A stretch of 64,000 nt of DNA from CAYVVD01 sp964454975 (lineage in GTDB: Bacteria > Bacteroidota > Ignavibacteria > Kapaibacteriales > UBA2268): positions 22,154 through 86,153 of the forward strand of contig CAYVVD010000015.1 of NCBI GenBank assembly GCA_964454975.1. The letters run 5' to 3'. A program made the translations under genes and the position numbers. The stretch's first letter is position 1. Every line of letters begins with the position of its first letter. The notes beneath the pieces are model-generated. The model had not been told where the DNA came from. It searched no databases and worked only from the letters and a program-made list of their open reading frames with translations. Below are positions 56,901-64,000 of this stretch, piece by piece.

Positions 56901-59900
56901 AATAAACGAGTGGAATCCCGGTGAAACAAAAATGTTCATTGAAGTAGGCCAGATTAGTGAAGATATAATCCCCGGTAATGAACTCAATACGGAGGATGGT
57001 ATAACGGATGCGAATCCGCTGCCTAATAATATCATTGACGGTGGCGAAGACCTTGGTATTGATGCAAGAAGCAATGCTGCCGAACAGGATGAATATCCAT
57101 CGCCACTTAACCTTGAGGACGACCCCGCAAAGGATGACTATGCATTTGATTTTGGTAAAGACGACCGGGACAGGACACGCGAAGATTTCAATAAGTATAA
57201 TAATTTTGAAGGCAATGCTCTGGTTTCAGAGGTAGGCCAGTTCCCGGATACTGAGATTCTGAATGCGAACAACGGTCAGAATATTTCAACTGACAACAGT
57301 TATTTCCAATATGAAGTAGAGCTGCTACCTGACCCAAATATTAACGATCAGATAATTGGCGGTAATGAGGATGCCCGGTGGTTTCTTTACAGGATCCCCA
57401 TTCGCAAGCCGAAGGGCAGAGTAGGGAATCCCCTCTTCTCGAATATTCAATATATCAGAGTGTGGTTCAAGGGGGGCTCGTTTAAAGCCCAAGTAGCAGA
57501 CTGGCGTCTTGCAGGCTCACAATGGCAGCGAATCAGCAACTTCCAGTCGAATGTTCCGGAAAATGACAGTGTTCTTCAGATAGCGTTTGTAAACGTGTTT
57601 GAAAATGCAGGCGCTCCTGATTTTTACACTATGCCGCCGGGTGTTCGCGCACCACGCCAGTTGAACAACCCCGATCCGAACTTGGATATCCGCCTGAATG
57701 AGCAATCGCTCTCGGTATGTGTTAACAACCTGCGATATGGTGATGAGCGTATGGCTGTGCGTATTTTCAGGCCGCTCGACCTTTTCTTTTACAAAAATCT
57801 TAAGTTTTTCTTCCACGGCGATGGTTCCCAGCCCGATCAGATTGTACCCGGGGCTATTCCAAAAGCTTATGCCTTTGTGCGATTTGGAACTGACTCGAGT
57901 AATTACTATGAATACAGGCGACCATTAACCAGGGGCTGGCAAGATATTGACATCAACCTGAATGAACTAACTGCTATCAAACAAATCAGGGATACATCAA
58001 ATTACTTCGAGAGACAGACATTTCCGGTACAGAATGATCCGCTTGCTTTCTTTGCTGTTCGAGGCAATCCGGTTTTGACAAGGGTGCAGTTCTTTGGTAT
58101 TGGTATTGCCAATCCCGAAGAGCGTTTCCCGAATGAGCTTACAACTTGTATGTGGGTGGACGAACTCAGGCTTATTAGCCCGGAGGATGGTGCAGACTGG
58201 GCTGGTGTTGCAAATGCAAATATCAAGCTTGCCGATCTGGGTTCAGTAAATGCCACGTTTTCCAACCAGCAACCCAACTTCCACCGTCTCGAGGATAGAT
58301 TCGGCAACCGGTCATCAAATACAAATTGGTCATTCAATGTCCAGGGTAACCTGGAGAAATTCGCACCGACAAACTTTAACCAGCTGAAACTGCCAATCAG
58401 CTATACTCATGCCGAGTATATGACTAACCCGGAGTTTGTCGCCAATAATGACATCAACCTCGAGCAGGCTGCTGAGGCTGCACGATTCAATGCATACAAT
58501 AATGCAAAGCAGCAAGGTTTATCTGACGAAGAAGCCGACCAGTTGGCAAACTCCGCTGCACGCTCTACATCTGTCCGTTCACAAACACTTCGTGTGCAGG
58601 ACAGCTGGGCACTCACAGGTGTCAAGCTTGGTATTCCCATTGATTACTGGCTGATAAATGATACATTCAACAAACTCACTTTGGGGTATTCTTATTCTCA
58701 GGAGTTTGAGCGTTCACCTGTTTATGAGCAGCGCTTTAATTGGCAGTGGAGGATGAGCGCACAATATACCACCAACCTGCCGACATTCCTGCAATTTTCA
58801 CCCTTCGTATGGGCAGCTGATGTCCCTATCCTGGGCACTTACGACAAGCTGAAAATCAATCCGATACCATCAAATTTCTCGGCAGGTGTGGATATGATGC
58901 GCCGTCGTCAGACAGAAAAATCTCGTTTCCTCGATTTTCCCAGCCCTGTATTGAGGGACTTTTCGGCTTTGCGCTCAGCACAGTTCTCGTGGAAATTATC
59001 AGAGGGTGGGTTTATAAATCCATTGATTGATTACCAGGTTTCAACAAACAGCTCGCTTGTTAAATATGAGCTTGATGAGTTTGGCAGGCAGCGAACCGGC
59101 AGCGAGCTTGGACGCCAGGTTCTGTTCAATGATGGTTTTATCAATTTCGGTGATAACACAATGCACACGCAAAATGTTACTATCAACTTTAAGCCCAGGC
59201 TCCCGAACATCGGTGGTATTACAAATTATATTGACATGACAGGATCTTATACCACATCTTACACATGGCAGAATCCTTTGCAGCAGGACCCTACAATTCG
59301 TGACCTGGCAAAAAATGCGGGTTATAATAGTCAGCTACGATTCAACATGCCCTTCAGACTGAAAGCTCTTGCTGACAAATGGTTTGGCATTAGTGACTCA
59401 CGCGGAAGAGGCAGGCCTGCTTTCCCGGGGGCTGAAAAAGACACTACCGAGGAAGACACAGGGCCAAGGCTTGGCTTATTCGGTACCATCGGAAGGGTAT
59501 TCAAAACAATTTTCCTGGATTACGACAAACTTGAGTTTATTTTCCAGCAGCAGAATACTTCAACAAACCCTGGTGTGCTTGGTGGGAACGGCTTCGATAA
59601 CTTCTGGAGTCGGGGGCTGCTCGGCAGGAACAGCTTCGACTACTTCGGACCGAGTTTTGCCTACCAAATGGGCCTTGTGACCAATCCGCACGGTGGATTT
59701 AATATTGGTGGTTCAAATTCATTCCCCTTCTTTAAATTCGACTCTTACGACGGATTGCGTCCGCCAAACGGAGTAATGCAGGACAACTTTAATCAAACAA
59801 CTTCCTTCGAGATACGCACAACGCGTCCGCTTTGGGAGGATGCTACTCTCGATCTTACATGGAAAACCGACTTGGGCTTCAACCGCAACCAGACGGTTGT

Positions 59901-60846
59901 AACTGACGAAAACGGCATTCCGGACTTCCAGAATATCATTGCGCTGGAGTCATTCAACAGGACATACCTTTCCTTCCCGTCGTTCTTCGGGCTGAATGTA
60001 TTCAACAACACCGTTGAGAATGTTGTCGGGCTTTACCGGCAGCGGGAGCAGCAGATACTCAACAACCCGGCGCTCGATACTGTCCAGAAGAACCAGGCGC
60101 TGCAGAACGCCCTTGCTGAGTCCTTCTATGAAGGGCTTGAAGCATTCAGCTTTGCAAGCGGAAGCGCAGGTAAATTCCTGCCGGCAGTAAACTGGGGCAT
60201 CCGCTGGGAAGGACTCGAGGACTGGGGTATCTGGGGTGGATATGCCAAGCGTGTTTCGCTCGAGCATAAGTACCAGTCAACCTACCAGGAGAATGTGCAG
60301 ATTACCGATAACGGCAGAGCAGTACAAAACCAGATTGTACAATTCGGCTTCCAGCCGATAATCGGGATAACCGCTGCCTTCGACGAGGAGAAGCTGGATG
60401 GCAACCTGACGGGTACATTGCGATGGTCCACCACGAAAAGCTTCCAGTTGAACTCGGCGGCTCGCTCTACAATATCCGCGCAGGCTACGACGGAAATAAC
60501 AGGCCAGGCAAGCTATGTAATGAGAGGTTTTTCATTCTCGTTGCTTGGATTGGAGCTCGAGAATGATTTCGAGCTGAGTATGCTTGCCACATACAAAGAC
60601 AATGACAGAACAACTTTCGACGTATTCGACGAACAGAGCTTCCAGAATAACGAGGAAGGCCGTACACTTGACGGCAACACACAGATAATCCTCGAGCCGA
60701 GGGCTCGCTATTCCATGAGCCAGCGTGTAACCGCCAGCTTCTTCGTGCGCTACGAAGGCACATTCACAGAGGGTGCTGCACAGCCGGGTTACCACACAAC
60801 CCAGGTTGGCCTGGATATTCGCATCTCAATCGCCGGCGGAAGATGA
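53902..60846 (+). CDS. sprA: T9SS outer-membrane translocon protein SprA/Sov
   Basis: 2314 residues, comparable to known SprA/Sov (about 2400-2500). It starts with TTG at 53902; the frame closes at a stop 7 nt upstream, and the resulting N-terminus is a good signal peptide (cleavage after about 'GAANA'). The sequence alternates beta strands over its whole length, with the SprA features 'INIRIGWRWDSQNLG', 'GKLKLSTDWNTRSTFDQDNKF'-like strands, 'VVYIDDFEGAQ', 'WVDELRL' and many Trp/Tyr-rich barrel strands. SprA is the giant 36-strand barrel through which T9SS cargo, including the sorting-domain proteins encoded here, crosses the outer membrane; it is also needed for gliding in many Bacteroidota. 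Confidence 0.95.
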   Translation: MGSSILKIPTYCLLLISALGAANATGEEPGFRSAAGSMNNAIAENLQYYSHIFNTGIYNFSSLLIYQDARENLDDDTRMLFETDTSGLEKPPLFKQQEIQREPFVNDEYGLDVPLPEGYEVSREIDSAGTMLFSREALKNIDMGYEYELGIDDYLRLRKENIQSQVWDSLVKEYDLTKALSGGDLARMLSAATGFTIPIPPNPVMGIFGKPEIGINVNGEVNIRIGWRWDSQNLGTVSAFGQTQSTPIFNQDIRVNVSGRIGDKLKLSTDWNTRSTFDQDNKFKIGYEGYDDDIIKLVEVGNVSLPLTSTLIGGGQALFGVRTDFQFGPLFLKTLFSQRRGQRKFVDVRGGVSKQYFQIRAYDYAKNHFFIDTAYFEIYKDYFKNSTPILPNTPGSRFNRVKQIEVWESSNNVQEVIVGRSVAIADLEGKRLRQGEFYDPAIKNITAKAGEVVRGNFSRLDSTKYEFDHNLGTLSIKNLKQDRYYAVSYRIDGSSTDPVDDIYIGTLTETGKAQDTLILKLVYHPNMQPGFRSIWKRQMKNIYQINATNVNVDETDISIWYIRQSNDSVDVLEGAPDKLVTIMGVDQVNNATGQTPPDGKFDLRHPFFDTRTGEITFPSPEPFRDGLREYFDEAGNPALAEQYVFNEVYDTTYDVARLNTARDRFVISGEVSGRATNRIALGAFNLQPGSVRVTLDGVQLREYQDYVVDYYAGTLTLRNQRATLPNANLKIEYEQQDIFNISTRTLAGVRADYQLLKSRHVNSGLGMTLMHYDQSAIIDRVRLGEEPVSNTMLGFDAKLQWDTPWLTRALDALPFYDTKTPSSMDINGEWAMILPTPNKRASDVTSDNGEPVVYIDDFEGAQRYIPLGLNPSQWQHSSQPVDSSIADSDFERANFRGKLFWYQYFIPRVSRREVYPNEQTYSGNTNLSPLEIDFSPYERGIYSRNTSLPDSTNPAFNPDTVSNFLFNNKQRMWGGFQRLFSSFNTNFDTENIEYIEVMMRINEWNPGETKMFIEVGQISEDIIPGNELNTEDGITDANPLPNNIIDGGEDLGIDARSNAAEQDEYPSPLNLEDDPAKDDYAFDFGKDDRDRTREDFNKYNNFEGNALVSEVGQFPDTEILNANNGQNISTDNSYFQYEVELLPDPNINDQIIGGNEDARWFLYRIPIRKPKGRVGNPLFSNIQYIRVWFKGGSFKAQVADWRLAGSQWQRISNFQSNVPENDSVLQIAFVNVFENAGAPDFYTMPPGVRAPRQLNNPDPNLDIRLNEQSLSVCVNNLRYGDERMAVRIFRPLDLFFYKNLKFFFHGDGSQPDQIVPGAIPKAYAFVRFGTDSSNYYEYRRPLTRGWQDIDINLNELTAIKQIRDTSNYFERQTFPVQNDPLAFFAVRGNPVLTRVQFFGIGIANPEERFPNELTTCMWVDELRLISPEDGADWAGVANANIKLADLGSVNATFSNQQPNFHRLEDRFGNRSSNTNWSFNVQGNLEKFAPTNFNQLKLPISYTHAEYMTNPEFVANNDINLEQAAEAARFNAYNNAKQQGLSDEEADQLANSAARSTSVRSQTLRVQDSWALTGVKLGIPIDYWLINDTFNKLTLGYSYSQEFERSPVYEQRFNWQWRMSAQYTTNLPTFLQFSPFVWAADVPILGTYDKLKINPIPSNFSAGVDMMRRRQTEKSRFLDFPSPVLRDFSALRSAQFSWKLSEGGFINPLIDYQVSTNSSLVKYELDEFGRQRTGSELGRQVLFNDGFINFGDNTMHTQNVTINFKPRLPNIGGITNYIDMTGSYTTSYTWQNPLQQDPTIRDLAKNAGYNSQLRFNMPFRLKALADKWFGISDSRGRGRPAFPGAEKDTTEEDTGPRLGLFGTIGRVFKTIFLDYDKLEFIFQQQNTSTNPGVLGGNGFDNFWSRGLLGRNSFDYFGPSFAYQMGLVTNPHGGFNIGGSNSFPFFKFDSYDGLRPPNGVMQDNFNQTTSFEIRTTRPLWEDATLDLTWKTDLGFNRNQTVVTDENGIPDFQNIIALESFNRTYLSFPSFFGLNVFNNTVENVVGLYRQREQQILNNPALDTVQKNQALQNALAESFYEGLEAFSFASGSAGKFLPAVNWGIRWEGLEDWGIWGGYAKRVSLEHKYQSTYQENVQITDNGRAVQNQIVQFGFQPIIGITAAFDEEKLDGNLTGTLRWSTTKSFQLNSAARSTISAQATTEITGQASYVMRGFSFSLLGLELENDFELSMLATYKDNDRTTFDVFDEQSFQNNEEGRTLDGNTQIILEPRARYSMSQRVTASFFVRYEGTFTEGAAQPGYHTTQVGLDIRISIAGGR

Positions 60847-61072
60847 TGTGCCGATGCGCTAATATGCTGATGCAGTAATTAATAGATCTGTCCTCCTGAG
60901 CGCAGTGAAGAATCGGTTAACAACCTGTACAACGAATGTCATTTCCAGAATAGAGTTCGATAATTACATGTAAGAAAATATAGGTATAACTACCTATAGA
61001 ATTCCATTTGAGATTTAATTTATATTGACTATATTCATAATCAGGCAATGTTAACTTTACTTACTTATTTAT

Positions 61073-61080
61073 GGAGGTGA
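61073..61080 (+). promoter_or_regulatory. Strong Shine-Dalgarno sequence
   Basis: GGAGGTGA sits just before the ATG at 61084. It is the clearest ribosome site in the window; most genes here have weak or no such sequence, as is common in Bacteroidota. Confidence 0.8.
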
Positions 61081-61083
61081 CTA

Positions 61084-61461
61084 ATGCGTATACTTAGCAT
61101 AGCATTTTTTGCACTTTTCTTACTCGGTATCTCCTCTTGTGAAGAATCATCAACAAATACAGAAAGGACATCGGGCGATGATAACATTCAGATTATTATT
61201 GGTGGCGGAACAATTGTAATCGATGATGGCAGTGGTAATGTTATAGATACAGGTATTGATGATTACACATTCGAAGATGGTTCAACAATAACAGATAAAA
61301 TTCAGGACTGCTTCCTCGAAAATTCCAAGAATCACGGTCAGTACGTACGTTGCGTTGCACACCTTACTAATCAACTCGTCAGAGATGGTATAATAACGGG
61401 GGAAGAAAAAGGTGTAATTATGTCTATTGCAGCACAAACTGACATTGGGAAAAAGAAATAA
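61084..61461 (+). CDS. Small lipoprotein of unknown function
   Basis: 125 residues with a lipoprotein signal (lipobox 'GISSC', Cys19). The mature part begins with a Ser/Thr/Asp-rich tether, then a Gly/Ile/Asp beta-rich stretch ('IQIIIGGGTIVIDDGSGN') and a helical C-terminus containing two Cys ('QDCFLEN', 'VRCVAHL') that could form a disulfide. The lysine-rich end is 'GKKK'. I do not recognise the family. Strong ribosome site; a single-gene unit closed by the terminator at 61642. Confidence 0.85.
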   Translation: MRILSIAFFALFLLGISSCEESSTNTERTSGDDNIQIIIGGGTIVIDDGSGNVIDTGIDDYTFEDGSTITDKIQDCFLENSKNHGQYVRCVAHLTNQLVRDGIITGEEKGVIMSIAAQTDIGKKK

Positions 61462-61568
61462 GTAGAAAATAAGCGGTTGCATCCCCATGTTATCGGAGTA
61501 CCAACCAAAATAAAGTGCTCTCGTTTCGCGTGACTTTTTTGTAGAGGCAAGTAATGCCTTGTTTAATT

Positions 61569-61630
61569 GTCATTCCCGTTAAGGCGGGTAAACTGTATTA
61601 ATTAGTGTTTTTTGATTCCTGTTTTCACAG
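61569..61630. repeat. Degraded copy of the 10296-type palindromic repeat
   Basis: GTCATTCCCG, a short GC hairpin, CTGTATTAATTAGTG, a T-run, GATTCCTG and TTTTCACAG follow the same order as GTCATTCCCG, CAGTATTCATCAATG, TTTTTAGATTCCTG and CTTTCGCAGG inside 10338-10410. The outer ends are missing. Confidence 0.6.
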
Positions 61631-61641
61631 CATTTAAGTAT

Positions 61642-61671
61642 AAAAAAAATCCCCGCATTGCGGGGATTTTT
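61642..61671. terminator. Bidirectional terminator between the lipoprotein gene and dnaK
   Basis: ATCCCCGC (61649-61656) and GCGGGGAT (61660-61667) with a 3-nt loop, flanked by eight As on the left and five Ts on the right. Convergent genes lie on both sides, and dnaK stops 23 bp away. Confidence 0.92.
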
Positions 61672-61693
61672 ACTTCGCTCTGTTTGCCATGCC

Positions 61694-63613
61694 TTACTTG
61701 TTCTTGTCCTTTTCTTCGTCCACCACTGTGTAGTCTGCTTCCTCTACGTCGGGATCACCAGATGCTGATTTTGTTTGCTCTTGTGCGTTTCCGGACTGTT
61801 CCTGCTGTGCGCCTTCCTGCTGGTACATCTGACTGGAAGCCTGGCTCCATGCCTGATTCAGTGCATCTATCGCCGGTTTAATGTCGCCAGCATTTTCTTT
61901 GATTGCCTTAGAGAGGCGTTCCTTTGCCTCCTCAATTTTTGTTTTGTATTCCGGCTTAATTTTGTCGCCAAGCTCATTGAGCTGCTTTTCAGTAGAATAA
62001 ACAAGCGAGTCGGCCTGGTTTCGCTGGTCAATTTCCTCGCGGCGTTTCTTGTCGTCGGCTGCATTCTGCTGTGCATCGTTTTTCATCTTCTCGATTTCTT
62101 CCTTGGAAAGCCCGCTGGAAGACTCGATACGGATGTTCTGCTCCTTGTTTGTAGCCTTGTCTTTAGCGCTAACACCGAGAATGCCGTTCACGTCAATGTC
62201 GAATGTAACCTCAACCTGTGGAACACCGCGCGGCGCCGGCGGGATACCGTCAAGATGGAACCTTCCGAGTGAGCGGTTGTCGCGCGCCATCGGGCGTTCG
62301 CCCTGCAGAATATGTATCTCCACGGATGTCTGGCTGTCGCTTGCCGTAGAGAACGTCTCGGTCTTCTTAGTCGGTATTGTCGTGTTGGCTGTAATCATCT
62401 GAGTCATCACGCCGCCAAGGGTTTCGATACCAAGTGTTAGCGGGGTAACATCGAGAAGCAGGACATCGTCAATGTCTCCGCTGAGCACACCGCCCTGTAT
62501 AGCAGCGCCGATTGCAACAACTTCATCCGGGTTTACACCGCGTGACGGGTCTTTGCCAAAGAAACCTTTTACCAGTTCCTGTATCTTCGGTATCCTTGTG
62601 GAACCACCGACAAGGATTATCTCATCAATGTCGTTAGGCGAAAGCTTTGCATCTTTCATTGCCTGCTCGCACGGGCCGAGAGTCTTTTTGAATAGATCCT
62701 CATTCAGGCTCTCGAATTTGGAGCGTGAGATAGTCAGGTTCAGGTGCTTTGGCCCGTCCTGCGTAGCTGTGATGAAAGGCAGGTTAACGTCAGTCTGCAA
62801 AGTTTGCGACAGTTCGATTTTTGCCTTTTCGGCAGCTTCGCGGAGGCGTTGTAGTGCCATCGGGTCCTTGCGGAGGTCCATGCCTTCCTGTTTCTGGAAC
62901 TCTTCAGCGAGGTAGTCAATCATGCGCTTGTCGAAGTTGTCGCCGCCGAGGTGAGTGTCACCATTTGTAGATTTTACTTCGAAGACGCCATCGCCGATTT
63001 CCAGAATTGAAATATCAAATGTTCCGCCGCCGAGGTCATAAACGGCAACGGTCATGTTTTTGCCTTTTTTATCGAGACCGTAGGCAAGCGCTGCTGCCGT
63101 CGGCTCGTTAATTATACGCCTAACCTTGAGCCCTGCTATTTCGCCGGCGTCCTTGGTTGCCTGACGCTGGGAGTCGTTAAAGTAAGCCGGTACTGTAATT
63201 ACTGCTTCCTCAATTTTCTGCCCAAGGTATTCTTCCGCAGTCTGCTTCATCTTCTGAAGCACCATCGCGGAAATTTCCGGCGGCGAGTAGAGCTTGTCGT
63301 TAATTGTAACGCGGATGGTCTGCCCGTCGTCAGATGCTTTCACTGCATAGGGCACCATCTTGGACTCTTCGGTCACTTCTTCAATCCTACGGCCCATAAA
63401 GCGTTTGATTGAATAAATCGTGTTGCTGGGATTTGTAACCGCCTGCCTCTTTGCCGACTGGCCAACGAGACGTTCCCCATTTTTGGCAAAAGCCACCATT
63501 GAGGGCGTTGTGCGTGTGCCTTCGGCATTTGCAATTACTGTCGGCGACGAGCCTTCCATAACTGCAACGCAGGAGTTAGTTGTTCCCAGGTCAATTCCTA
63601 TTATCTTTCCCAT
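61694..63613 (-). CDS. dnaK: Molecular chaperone DnaK (Hsp70)
   Basis: 639 residues. The ATPase domain starts 'GKIIGIDLGTTNSCVAVMEG' and contains 'VYDLGGGTFDISIL' and 'LVGGSTRIPKIQ'. The interdomain linker 'DVLLLDVTPLTLGIETLGG' and the substrate-binding domain follow, ending with a Gln-rich tail and 'EEADYTVVDEEK'. It folds and holds client proteins with DnaJ and GrpE (not in the window). No CIRCE operator is visible upstream. The hsp20 gene ends 162 bp upstream on the same strand. Confidence 0.98.
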   Translation of the reverse strand: MGKIIGIDLGTTNSCVAVMEGSSPTVIANAEGTRTTPSMVAFAKNGERLVGQSAKRQAVTNPSNTIYSIKRFMGRRIEEVTEESKMVPYAVKASDDGQTIRVTINDKLYSPPEISAMVLQKMKQTAEEYLGQKIEEAVITVPAYFNDSQRQATKDAGEIAGLKVRRIINEPTAAALAYGLDKKGKNMTVAVYDLGGGTFDISILEIGDGVFEVKSTNGDTHLGGDNFDKRMIDYLAEEFQKQEGMDLRKDPMALQRLREAAEKAKIELSQTLQTDVNLPFITATQDGPKHLNLTISRSKFESLNEDLFKKTLGPCEQAMKDAKLSPNDIDEIILVGGSTRIPKIQELVKGFFGKDPSRGVNPDEVVAIGAAIQGGVLSGDIDDVLLLDVTPLTLGIETLGGVMTQMITANTTIPTKKTETFSTASDSQTSVEIHILQGERPMARDNRSLGRFHLDGIPPAPRGVPQVEVTFDIDVNGILGVSAKDKATNKEQNIRIESSSGLSKEEIEKMKNDAQQNAADDKKRREEIDQRNQADSLVYSTEKQLNELGDKIKPEYKTKIEEAKERLSKAIKENAGDIKPAIDALNQAWSQASSQMYQQEGAQQEQSGNAQEQTKSASGDPDVEEADYTVVDEEKDKNK

Positions 63614-63775
63614 AATCTCAACCTCTTATTAAGCAATAATTTAACTCTCGTCTTTTTAATAATGATATTGCGTGTTTACGTATCATCTGTTATAAAATTT
63701 TTATCTTGCAGCATTACACGTGCGAAAGCAAGGAGCGCATGCCCCCTGCTTCCTCATGGTGTTTATGCGCTGCTG

Positions 63776-64000
63776 TCAGTTAATCTCAATATCAACTTCT
63801 TTAGGTTTTACTTCATCCTTTATAGGGATGCTTATAAGCAATACTCCGTGGTCCATCTTTGCATTCACCTTGCTGCTGTCAACATAGTCCGGCAGCCTGA
63901 AAGAACGTTTGAATTTGCCGTAGTACCTTTCGCTGCGCCAGATCTTCTCATTCTCGACTTCGCGCTGATTTCTGCTTCCGCTGATGGTCAGGATGTTCTC
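63776..64000 (-). CDS. Hsp20/alpha-crystallin small heat shock protein, C-terminal part
   Basis: The last 74 codons of a gene that continues past the window edge. The alpha-crystallin core is recognisable: 'ENILTISGSR', 'SERYYGKFKRSFRLPDYVD', 'VNAKMDHGVLLISIPI' and a Lys/Glu tail ending 'EVDIEIN' with the stop codon at 63776-63778. These ATP-independent holdases keep unfolded proteins soluble for DnaK, which is encoded just downstream on the same strand. Confidence 0.93.
   Translation of the reverse strand, partial: ENILTISGSRNQREVENEKIWRSERYYGKFKRSFRLPDYVDSSKVNAKMDHGVLLISIPIKDEVKPKEVDIEIN

Noticed and set aside
63614..63775. CIRCE operator upstream of dnaK
   Set aside because: The TTAGCACTC-N9-GAGTGCTAA pattern is not present.
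1..64000. tRNA or rRNA genes
   Set aside because: Reading the intergenic regions I found no cloverleaf with conserved TTCGA-type arms and no rRNA sequence; a computed scan could still find one.

Overview
The window reads as a chromosomal contig from a T9SS-bearing member of the Bacteroidota/Chlorobiota (FCB) group. Several very large secreted proteins end in a type-A type IX secretion (T9SS) sorting domain, and the outer-membrane translocon protein SprA, a DUF3109 protein and a BamD lipoprotein are all encoded. An Ignavibacteria- or Kapabacteria-like host is my best guess, but there is no rRNA to settle it. A 10-N run inside the aconitase gene shows that this is a scaffolded draft assembly.

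Layout. 1-10.1 kb: two giant surface proteins (the first is cut by the window edge), then a strong terminator and a MITE-like palindrome. 10.5-13.9 kb (minus strand): phosphoglucomutase, enolase, pterin dehydratase, thioredoxin. 14.3-16.5 kb: three unfamiliar secreted genes (coiled coil, Cys-rich, IPTL-CTERM-like). 16.7-19.0 kb: aconitase, interrupted by the gap. 19.3-23.2 kb: a complete minimal type VI-B CRISPR-Cas locus, a 1081-aa Cas13b followed by nine identical 36-nt repeats. 23.4-26.7 kb: a cupin protein, then rpmH-rnpA-yidD-yidC on the minus strand. 26.8-29.7 kb: a sialidase-like T9SS protein. 30.0-33.5 kb: DUF3109, rpoN and a DHOD-like gene. 33.5-40.0 kb: an M28 peptidase, a CheB-type regulator and an active/inactive M16 peptidase pair. 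40.3-47.4 kb: a same-strand signalling-transport cluster (PEP-synthase-like protein, response regulator, two CBS proteins, histidine kinase, SLC13 transporter). 47.7-48.9 kb: a small beta-carbonic-anhydrase-like protein and BamD. 49.3-60.8 kb: an SBBP-repeat T9SS protein and SprA. 61-64 kb: a small lipoprotein, dnaK and the end of an hsp20 gene.

The standout is the RNA-targeting CRISPR system. Cas13b has both HEPN motifs (R116-H121 and R1031-H1036), its array lies 76 bp downstream in the same direction, and no cas1, cas2, csx27 or csx28 is present in this window. The locus is visibly more A+T-rich than the housekeeping genes on either side, which suggests a transferred cassette. One spacer occurs twice and spacer lengths vary from 28 to 32 nt. 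A perfect 9-bp inverted repeat abuts the first direct repeat.

The remaining genes fit an envelope-focused lifestyle. SprA exports the T9SS cargo encoded here, YidC, YidD and BamD build the membranes, and the 40-47 kb cluster looks like a sensory unit controlling organic-anion uptake. Secondary oddities include a histidine kinase whose N-terminus is a stub of a receiver domain, a frameshifted remnant downstream of the SBBP gene, and related dispersed palindromes.
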